From NCBI GenBank assembly GCA_024195585.1, contig SWBL01000396.1:1-41968 (forward strand): a DNA stretch of 41,968 nucleotides. The letters run 5' to 3'. Source of the DNA: Aureobasidium sp. EXF-3400 (lineage: Eukaryota > Ascomycota > Dothideomycetes > Dothideales > Saccotheciaceae). This document shows, piece by piece, positions 34,384-41,968 of the stretch. Position numbers and translations under genes: made by a program. The notes under the pieces are model-generated. The model ran no database searches and was not told the DNA's origin. It saw nothing but the letters and a program-made list of their open reading frames with translations. The stretch's first letter is position 1; every line of letters starts with the position of its first letter.

Positions 34384-34633
34384 GGAGTCGCAAGAAGAGT
34401 AGACATGTACCATCACCCTTTGTACAGAGCATCTGCGGGCGGATGGTTTGGAATATCTGTAGAATACCCAAAAGAAGAAAGTGCATTTACGTCATGACTT
34501 TTTTCTAGATGATGTCAAATATAAACAGTCGGAGCTTTCCCCATCTTTAACCATTATACCTTAAACAACCAGTTCAACTCAGTCAACCACGCCTTCCTTG
34601 TCAATATTTACAATCCATCGTAAAAACAGCAAA

Positions 34634-35247
34634 ATGTCAGCACAAGGCGCCTTCCACCGCCTCCTCTCCTTCTTCGGGGCCCGCTCTCCCCGCCCAAACA
34701 CCTCCACAATCACCTTCATGGACTCCCTCCGCGGCGACCTCTCCCTAGGCCTCAACTTTCCCGTCGCCGTCTTCCTAGCCACAGTCCGCCATCTCGTATT
34801 CCGTAACACCGGCTTCTGGTCCTTGACAATATACATCCCCACTGTTCGCACTTCGCGAAAGTTGCTAGGTGGACCTTCAGCATGCAAGGGCTTAGACGAG
34901 AGCAAGAGATATGGATGTGGGGAGTTGGTGTCACTGGCCAAAGATGATGGTGTTGTTGCTCAGGCTGATGCAGTGGGCCTGTGGATGCTTGCTGCTGAGA
35001 AGGATGGAAAGGTCAAGGGTGAAGAGGTTAGGTTGTTCCAGAAGGGAGAGATTATGGAGAGGATTGCGGGAAGGAGAAGAGGATTGGATAATGTGTTGCC
35101 CTTCTGGAGGGGTGGGCCTTTGATGTGAGTGTCTTCTGCTGATGCTGAAGACGAATGCTGATGGTCCTCTGTAGCCCTTCAGCGCATTCTTGGGCTGTCA
35201 AGAAGGCTTTTGACGTCGAGGTTTATGATGGCCATAAGAGAGCTTGA
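34634..35247 (+). CDS. small uncharacterised protein, two exons
   Basis: Unrecognised protein of 187 residues. Exon 1 is 34634-35124; a GTGAGT donor and CTGTAG acceptor (35125-35174) lead to exon 2 at 35175-35247, changing the end from a stop right after the exon to PLIPSAHSWAVKKAFDVEVYDGHKRA. The intron contains CTGAT-like branch sequences. The protein has a short basic head, a hydrophobic stretch (LGLNFPVAVFLATV) and a C-terminal half with Lys/Arg-rich helices. The hydrophobic stretch is too polar at its ends to be called a membrane helix with confidence. The ATG at 34634 has a favourable AAA before it. Lies 250 bp after coproporphyrinogen oxidase on the same strand. No function assigned. 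Confidence 0.65.
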
Positions 35248-36248
35248 GACTTCATTGCCGTTTCACTGCAGGATAACTGACGCTCTATTTTCACGACTGC
35301 TCGGAAACAACAATCCCAACAAAGCCAGCAGTGGTCGAGATGGAAAACAGCTGCCAATTACGAGCAACACTTCATCTTAACAACGATATACTCAGCTACA
35401 ACGTACGCTTGACAAGACCTACGCTGCCTGCGCGCCGGGACTATTTGTTCCCCGTCCCTCCCCTCGGACCTAGCAGAACAAGGTTATGATCTCCAGCGCC
35501 AGATTTTTTGGTGGTGCGCCGCGACATCGAAGCGGACTCACATGCGGCGATGGGAGGTACAACCGAAGCTTTCCCTAGCTATAAGCGCTTTTGCTATGGT
35601 ATTGATATAAACAGTGTTTTTATGGTTCTTTCGATTATTTGTGTATACCCTTTGGTCGTTTTCTGTTAATTGAAACAGCGAAAGTTGCTGGAAGGTAAAC
35701 AGGATTGTATACTCCGTACACCCGGATCAGTCAGCGGGCTGAGCCATATGCATGTGCGAGAACGGACCAGGTCCTCTGATTGGTCGCAACGAACACAGCC
35801 TGAAGGTACATGCACCTATCTCGACGACGTACTCAAACGGGATTGTCGACAAGATAGTGGTCTTTGTCAATTCCATCACAAAGTTCAACGTAGGGACGCC
35901 GAAATTGATGTACTGGTCGTCCACCAAGTGCGCAAGCGAATGGCGATGAAGCCTTCCGACTGCAGTTCCGAATCGAGCTTCTCCTGGTTGCATAACACGT
36001 TTCTGTTGATATAGGTCGGGGCAGAGAGGTTCCGCTGGCCGCAGCAGCCACATAGCCCAGCACTTCTGAGGCATTGTGGTGGCTATGTCTATTCGCTATC
36101 AAGGTATAAGTAACAAGACCGACTTCCGATGTCTCTGTATGCAACAACTTTCTGCAAACCTCTTCAGCCCCTTCCAAGCTTCTATTACTTCGCTACGATC
36201 GAGAATACCCGTCACTCGCTCACCACACGATCCAACTCTTATTCTATC
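35248..36248. other. intergenic region before the HeLo-domain gene
   Basis: One kb without a supportable gene. Short frames on both strands lack family resemblance. This marks the boundary between conserved genes and the accessory-looking HeLo/kinase segment. Confidence 0.45.
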
Positions 36249-37831
36249 ATGGAAGTTGCGGGTCTCGCTTTGAGCGCCATCGCATTAGCATCCCTGTTCA
36301 GCACATGCGTCGAGTGTTTTACATGCTATGAAGCAGCCAGAGATGCAGAAATTGGACTAAACACGATTCTCGTCCAGCTCGATCTGGAGAAAACAAGACT
36401 CCTGATATGGGGAGATCAAGTTGGGATACTAAAGACGACTGAGCAAGGCAGAAGCCGCTATCTTGACCAGTTCAACGATCAGTTGCAGGAGGTGTTTAAG
36501 GAATTGAAGCGTCTGCTCACCGAGGGCGACGGAAACCGCGACAAATATGGACGCATGTTGAGATCGCAACATGACAACACCATCGGAATGATCAGAGACG
36601 ACCTCAGCAGGAATTCGACAAGGTTTTTTGCCTCTAGTTGGGAAGAGTTCAGAAGAATATTCCGCCCGAATGCTAACACCGCTCTACGAGTGAGGTGGGC
36701 GATTTCTGGCAAAAGACAATTCGAGGAACTGATCCTAGAGGTCAGAGGACTCGTTGATTCGTTGAACTTGTTTATCGAGGTGCCTCGCCAGATTCTTGAC
36801 AATATTGTCTTTAGGGAGATCACTATGGTAGATGACCTTGCCCGCTTGCATCTTGTTGAAGAGGCAAGCCGGGGCGTCTATGAACCCTGGGCAGAGAGAG
36901 CCAGGACGGTGATCAGTCAATCTGAAGCAGGCACATTGGATCACAGAGAGCCCCAGGAGGTGTATCACGACCAACATCCACCAACAGTGCCCAGATCGAC
37001 AACCCCATCATCATATTCATCACGTGGTGAGTATTGAATATGATCGTATTTCTGCCAGCCGCTGACGCATGTTCAGTCTCGTTGCCCAACAATGCAAAGC
37101 TTTTGTTCGTTCTTACTGAGCGTTGCTCCAGATTGGCCACTGACACACCATGCAACCCTATTACGTTTGGCCGTGACGCGCTTACAGAGTCTCCGGACTT
37201 TACGCACGAGGCCGAATGGGGACGTAGTTGGAGCATCGGTAATACAGGCTTCGAAGAGATCAGACCAGATGATCCGGAACAGTGGCAGAAATGGGAGATG
37301 GACGCCTCGTCGCTTCGGAGAGGTGGTACAGTTCTCATCTACTGTTCTCCTTGTGTCTGCCAAGTGCATACAGCTTTTGGTCTTATCTCGTCATCCCGGT
37401 TTGGGTCTCCAATAATCGACATCAGAATCCGAGTGGACGACCGGATTCGTTCAAGTTGCTGCGAACAGGGCTCCGGCAGTGCAAACGTCCGTAACCTTCG
37501 ATCTGGACTTGATACCGGAGCCGGTATCAAGGGATACTTCGATCGTAGATGGCTAGACATACGCATAGACGATCTGGATGAGGAGGGGGGCGAACTACCT
37601 TTGTCGGAGCAAGCAGCCGGGGACCACACCAACCCGGGAAATGTGTGGCCTCCTCTTGTCCAGGTAATCGTGCTCGGCGAATGCGATCCGATGACGACCG
37701 TGATGAATAGTCCACCGTTCAGGCGCGAACCAAGAATGCCTAGAGCAAACCGCATATACCTCATGGGACCAAATGGCGGTTCAGACCGAAGATTTCTAGG
37801 AAGCTTCGATCCCAGCAATAATCAAGTTTAG
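36249..37831 (+). CDS. HeLo-domain (HET-s-type) protein with novel C-terminal region
   Basis: Two exons (36249-37026, 37077-37831; 50-nt intron GTGAGT...TTCAG) encode 510 residues. The first about 215 residues are a HeLo domain, the membrane-targeting cell-death domain of fungal HET-S and related incompatibility proteins: a hydrophobic N-terminal helix EVAGLALSAIALASLFSTCVECF, then RDAEIGLNTILVQLDLEKTRLLIWGDQVGI, matching the family order including the LDLxKxRLxxWG block. A Ser/Pro/His linker follows (about 240-260). The C-terminal 250 residues (starting SLPNNAKLLFVLTERCSRL, later FDRRWLDIRIDDLDEEGG) resemble nothing I know; no NACHT, no HET-s amyloid repeats. The ATG at 36249 gives exactly the usual HeLo start. 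Likely function: regulated cell death or self/non-self response. A kinase gene lies convergent 200 bp away. Confidence 0.82.
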
Positions 37832-38035
37832 TGATAGGATAGACGATACAACAGGAGAGTGTACAGCGACAGACATTATTGCTCCTAGTGCAACATTCGC
37901 CATTGTGGAGAGCCAAGCGCTGATGTGGTGATCTTTTCTGTCTCAAAATCAGGGAGCCGATCCATCGGTATACAGCAGAACTCGACCTTGTTTTGAAATC
38001 CACCTAGGAGAAAGCCCAACGCGTCCTCTCCTCTC

Positions 38036-38920
38036 TTACTCCCTCATTTGGATCAGAGTCTTGTAACGAGCTACAATCATCCCAGTATCCTTGATCTTTC
38101 CAGTCCAACAATCCAATATGATACTTCCACCAACCAGATCTCCAACAGCTGGAAACTCCCTCTTCACAAAAAGCTCATTGACTGTGTCTTCATATTCCTG
38201 CGATTCCTCCACAGACAGGAACTGGCCTGCAGACTTATACGGCCAATGTCCAGTCATGATAGTGTAGAACACCGAGCCCAACGCGAAAATATCGGTATCC
38301 TTGTCAGAAATCCACTCCTTGTTAGGATTATAGAAGCCAGCATCGGGTAAATGTCCTCCATCGATGATTTTGTCGCCAATCTTGCAATATGAACCTCCGA
38401 AATCACACAACAGAAGTTTTGGGTGGATGTTGTTGTCACGAATATGGAGCAGAAGATTTTCGGGACGGAGATCAGAATGAATAACCCCTTTGCTGTGTAT
38501 ATAGGCGATAGCTTCAGCAGCTTGGAGGCACCAGGTGAGTCGTAGATCTTCGCTGATGATTTGTTTGTGAGTATTCAAGTATTGTTGCAAGTCACCACAA
38601 CTTGCTTCTATAAACAGAAGGCCCAGAGGTTGTTGTGAAATGCCTAGATAGCTTTGAGATAGTGTCAGCAGTAGCATATCAGGCTATGACTGAGACTCGT
38701 ACTCTATGAGTCGAGGGTGAGGTCCCAGGATATTAAGGATCTGCCTTTCGACTGAGAAGTAATCGATATTGTCAAGCCCAGGAGGTCGATCAATACATTT
38801 GACAACAGTGTTGGACTTGAATCTTTTGATGACTGCGGTTGAGCCTCGATTGAGAACATCCATTGGATTTCTGGGTGAGCGTGGGAAAGACAGCAGAAAG
38901 CGTATGGTAGAATGTGACAC
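38036..38920 (-). CDS. small protein kinase-domain protein
   Basis: Compact kinase of 277 residues (or 258 if the second ATG at 38863 is used) in two exons, 38920-38703 and 38651-38036. The 51-nt intron (GTACG...AAAG) joins GPHPRLI-DYLGISQQPLG. Visible parts: a short Gly loop region NRGSTAVIKRF, the putative ATP lysine in VVKCIDRP, the C-helix ERQILNILG, hinge LLFIEASCGDLQQYL, catalytic loop VIHSDLRPENLLL (HRD written HSD, its Lys replaced by Arg), CDFGGSY, and DIFALGSVFYTIMTGHWPYKS. It belongs to the short fungal kinase group that expands in Pezizomycotina. Activity is possible because the catalytic Asp and DFG Asp remain. The C-terminus is short, with no other domain. It lies just downstream of a broken aminotransferase fragment. 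Confidence 0.85.
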
Positions 38921-38954
38921 AAATCACGATGGAGGCGGTGTAACAAATCATATG

Positions 38955-39175
38955 CGCCTGATGATCCATTCCAGCGTACAAGGATGGAAAGTCAGCGCGA
39001 TGCGAGCAGCGCTTCTACGCAGACGCTCGCAGTTGCGGTGAACACCGAATAAATGCAACTGGCCATTCTCTCCATGACACAGCTTTAGCCCTCGAAGCAT
39101 TTGATGGCGTAGTGAAGAACGGAAGCAGTGGGCATAATGCTTAATGGTCCATAGGCTTTGGGTTGGAGCAGACAT
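38955..39175 (-). pseudogene. fragment of a branched-chain aminotransferase gene, frameshifted
   Basis: The minus strand matches the intact aminotransferase at 24531-25838 over codons about 88-158, with long identical runs, for example GTAGTGAAGAACGGAAGCAG on the plus strand of both. It begins at KAYGPLSIMPTASVLHYA and, after a one-base deletion in the codon following CFEG, continues in another frame through HGENGQLHLF and NCERLRRSAARIAL, then fades. No start, catalytic lysine or C-terminus is present, so it cannot make enzyme. It ends about 35 bp before the first possible start codon of the kinase gene. Confidence 0.88.
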
Positions 39176-39435
39176 AGGAGGGGTGTGACAGGGTCATCCC
39201 ATTCAGCACTTGAAATCTTATCGAATACTGTATCATCTTTTGATCACAATGACGAGGATGACATGAGATTAAAATGTTTTATGATTGTGCCAGACGTACT
39301 GTGTGTCTCAACAGACTTTGTTGGCAGATGCTGGTAAGCCTTCATCTATCAAAGCCACGAAATGCTCCAGCTTTCCCCCATCTTCAAATCCACGCAACCC
39401 ACTGCATACTCTCGAGTCTAGAGCGGCAAGACACC

Positions 39436-40516
39436 TCAATGTTTTCCTCCGGCGGTCACTTTTTCGCCCGTGAGCGCTTCTACGTACTCTTTAGCAATGT
39501 CACCAAGAGCAACCATGCAGACGGTTTGCCAGATGCCCAGACCGATACGGGGGGTGACACCACGGTAGAGACCCTTCATGCCGTTTTGCGAGTAGATGTA
39601 CTTGAAAGCCTTGCTGACAGTCATGTTCTTGGGACGGTTGGGATCCTCCTTCTTGCTCTGCATCTCGACACGGACGACCTCGATAGGCTGGTTCCAGGCG
39701 GAAAGACCACCACCAAGAGCGGAAGCGAGGATCTTCTCGGGAGCACCAAGCTTCTCACCGTTCTCCTTGCCAGTAGCCTTGCGGATACCAGACTCGGCGA
39801 CACGGGACAGACCGAAGCGGGAGCCCCAGTTGGTGACCTGGCGGACGGCGACGGCGTTGACGCCCTTGTTGATACCGCGGATACCCTCAGCACGGTAAAT
39901 GTTCATGAATGTCTCCATGGTGCCTGGGGGCTTGATGCCAGCCGCCGCCACCTTGTGCTTTGTGATCTCAACGGTCTTCATGCAAGTGCAGAAACCCATG
40001 GTAGCGTAGGCCTGGGCGAGACCACCGACCATACCACCTGTGATGCCAGAAACGAAGTTGTTGGCGCCGGCGTTGCGGGCGTAGAATTCGGCCTCGGATG
40101 CGACGAAGAGGAGGACGGCGCCCTTGGTGGAAGCTTCGATCCAAGCCCAGGGGATGAGACCTTGGTAGACTGCGCGAGAATCTTGTCAGCTGCTGTTCAC
40201 TCACAGTCTGGTACATGCGAACTTACAGCCAAAGACACCACCACGGCCCCAGATGCGGCTGACGGCTCCAGCCATGCCATCGGCACGGTTAGCAGCCATG
40301 GTCGTCTTTACGACTTCCAGGGGCTGACCCAAGGTCGTGACCTCGAAGAGGTTCAGGCCAGCGCCCACTGCAGAGACGGGTTAGCACAACGCGCTCAGAA
40401 GTGGTGTACAGACTGGTAGACATACGCAGCAGGTTGCTGAACTTGACAGGCTTCTTCTCGAGCTTGGGAGGAGCGGCAACGCCAACTTGGGCGGCAGCGG
40501 GAGTAGTGGTGCTCAT
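39436..40516 (-). CDS. YHM2: mitochondrial citrate/oxoglutarate carrier, YHM2 type
   Basis: Inner-membrane carrier exchanging citrate for 2-oxoglutarate, feeding cytosolic NADPH and acetyl units. Three exons (40516-40426, 40367-40227, 40169-39436) encode 321 residues. The sequence follows yeast Yhm2 closely: [129 protein letters not shown] and [18 protein letters not shown]. Mitochondrial-carrier Px[D/E]xx[R/K]-type repeats appear in degenerate forms as in Yhm2 itself. The next gene on the same strand is citrate synthase. Confidence 0.95.
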
Positions 40517-41617
40517 GCTTCTAAAGATGGCAGCGGGAGACAAGGCCGGACCGAGGCAGGAGGGTGCTTCTTCGCTACAGTTTTAAAGAAGTCGACGGCT
40601 AAAGAAGTTGCTGGCGACGGGCGTAATCGGGGAGTTTTGGACGACGAGAGAGAGGGGAACAAGGGACGGCCGCTCAGGGACTGGAAACAAGTGTCAATTT
40701 ATGGGGAAAGCTTGCTTGCTTGCGCTCTGGTTGAGGGCCGTCGGCGCGTGCACCGATTCCAAAGACAATGGCCCACAACCATTCATGCATGATTTCAGAA
40801 CTTACCTGTAGAGCTGAAGCTGTTTTCGCTGCGTGAGATGTAGAAAGAGGAGATTCAGAGGCAGCAGAGCCCTCTTTACGACACGTCTCTCACTTTATCT
40901 TCAATTCCAATGCTTCGGACAATTCATCAGACCATAACCGGCGTCCGTGACTACCCGCTTCACTTCGGCATGTTACCATCTTCACCGCCTATTTTCAAAT
41001 CAATTCTCCGATAGCTCATTCCATGCAGAGTCGACCCAGTATCACACTCACTGACTCCAGCATCTTCAACTCTTCTGACTTGTTGTTGGCTGGATAAAGA
41101 AAGCTGTCCATTGCTATACAGCTCGGCTTTGCTGACCATCCCCGAATCATCGGCCTGCTGACTCGTGCATACACAGCTTCCCTCCCGAAACCCTCGTTGA
41201 GATAACCAATTTCTGTACCACGCAACCTCGTCTTCAACCATGCAAGCAATCGATACCCTGCCTCTCTGCGGTCCCATCACGCTTACGTGCATCTCACAAC
41301 CCTTGCCATCGACTTTCGGATCACCCTCACCACCGCTCAAAATAGTAGAAGCCGACCTGATACACATTCAATTGTCCGAACCCGGTCCCGAAATGTCCGT
41401 GCTATCAACTTGTTGAGCATGCACCTGTCGCTCTCAATCGATCATGTCATACAGAGACCTATCAGTACCCAGTCACCAACACAATGCTCGGCACCAAGTA
41501 TACAGAAATAATCAAGGCATTTTATATGATATCAACCCTAATTGCTCCATCGCAAAAGTCATAGTAGAATACATGATAGACAAAAGTCTAGCTCCGATGT
41601 TTCGATCGGTTATAAAT
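40517..41617. other. intergenic region between YHM2 and citrate synthase
   Basis: 1.1 kb that must contain the carrier promoter and the citrate synthase 3' end. Apart from the doubtful frame above, no feature was supported. Confidence 0.45.
40960..41367 (-). CDS. hypothetical open frame, doubtful
   Basis: A 135-codon minus-strand frame between the carrier and citrate synthase. It starts with ATG at 41367 and has reasonable codon choice, with a central piece RVSIACMVEDEVAWYRNWLSQRGF, but no domain I recognise. It could be a real small gene, an exon of a larger one, or chance within the carrier promoter. Confidence 0.25.
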   Translation of the reverse strand: MCIRSASTILSGGEGDPKVDGKGCEMHVSVMGPQRGRVSIACMVEDEVAWYRNWLSQRGFREGSCVCTSQQADDSGMVSKAELYSNGQLSLSSQQQVRRVEDAGVSECDTGSTLHGMSYRRIDLKIGGEDGNMPK

Positions 41618-41968
41618 TTAAAGCTTAGCACCAACAAGCTTGGCCCAGGCATCGGTCGAGAAGGACTTGGGGCGCTCGATGGGGGCACCGACGGCACGGT
41701 CGATGATGAGCTGGGGAAGGACACCAAGAGCACGCGAGACACCAAAGAGAACAGTGTAGAAGTTCTGCTCGGTGAGACCGTAGTATTGGAGGAGGACACC
41801 GGAGTGCTAAAGAGCGTCATGTCAGCTGAATGTGCTTGCGAATTCAAATCAAAAGATAAACTTACGGCGTCAACGTTGGGGTAGGGGTTCTTGGTCTTGC
41901 CGTGCTCGGTAAGAACGCCAGGGGCGATCTTGTAAACCTGCGAGACAAGCTTGAACATGGGGTCCTCG
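41618..41968 (-). CDS. citrate synthase, C-terminal part (cut by window edge)
   Basis: Last two exons (41968-41866, 41806-41618; 59-nt intron) of citrate synthase, which condenses acetyl-CoA with oxaloacetate in the TCA cycle. Visible sequence: [43 protein letters not shown], in which the Asp of NVDAHSG is the catalytic aspartate, then [33 protein letters not shown]. It ends KLVGAKL, without a peroxisomal SKL-type signal, which supports the mitochondrial form. The N-terminus lies beyond the right edge. Confidence 0.95.

Overview
The window is nuclear DNA of a filamentous ascomycete (Pezizomycotina). The genes have short spliceosomal introns of about 50-75 nt with GT...CTAAC/CTGAC...AG signals. 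The families are typical of these fungi: Zn2Cys6 regulator, fungal STRIPAK subunit Far11, Pop8, YHM2-type carrier, HeLo-domain cell-death protein. A class such as Dothideomycetes is plausible but cannot be proved from this sequence alone. Exon boundaries were deduced by hand from splice signals, reading-frame phase and family conservation.

Left part (1-16.1 kb): the 5' half of glyceraldehyde-3-phosphate dehydrogenase (minus, cut by the window edge); a secreted S10 serine carboxypeptidase (plus) with an unusual 7-nt microexon; a P450 with a long insertion (minus); an almost gene-free 2.8-kb stretch; an intron-bearing tRNA-Trp-like gene (minus); a 2-oxoglutarate/Fe(II) oxygenase (minus), divergent from a Zn2Cys6 transcription factor (plus); and mitochondrial 4-aminobutyrate aminotransferase (minus).

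Middle part (16.6-26 kb): an ES2/DGCR14 splicing-factor homologue (minus) and the RNase P/MRP subunit Pop8 (plus) share a 173-bp promoter. They are followed by a small secreted expansin-like protein (minus), the five-exon STRIPAK subunit Far11 (plus) and a branched-chain amino-acid aminotransferase (minus).

Right part (26-42 kb): an unusual intergenic region holds about 42 units in a strict 11-bp register, then a cluster of perfect inverted repeats. Next come an unrecognised SAP-plus-cysteine-repeat protein (plus), a TPR/SET (SMYD-like) protein (plus), coproporphyrinogen III oxidase (plus), a two-exon orphan (plus), a HeLo-domain protein (plus) convergent with a small protein kinase (minus), a broken fragment of the branched-chain aminotransferase, the mitochondrial citrate/oxoglutarate carrier YHM2 (minus) and the 3' end of citrate synthase (minus).

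Most genes are housekeeping. The most interesting parts are the carboxypeptidase intron duplication, the 11-bp-register array, the cysteine-repeat protein, and the HeLo/kinase pair next to a relocated gene fragment.
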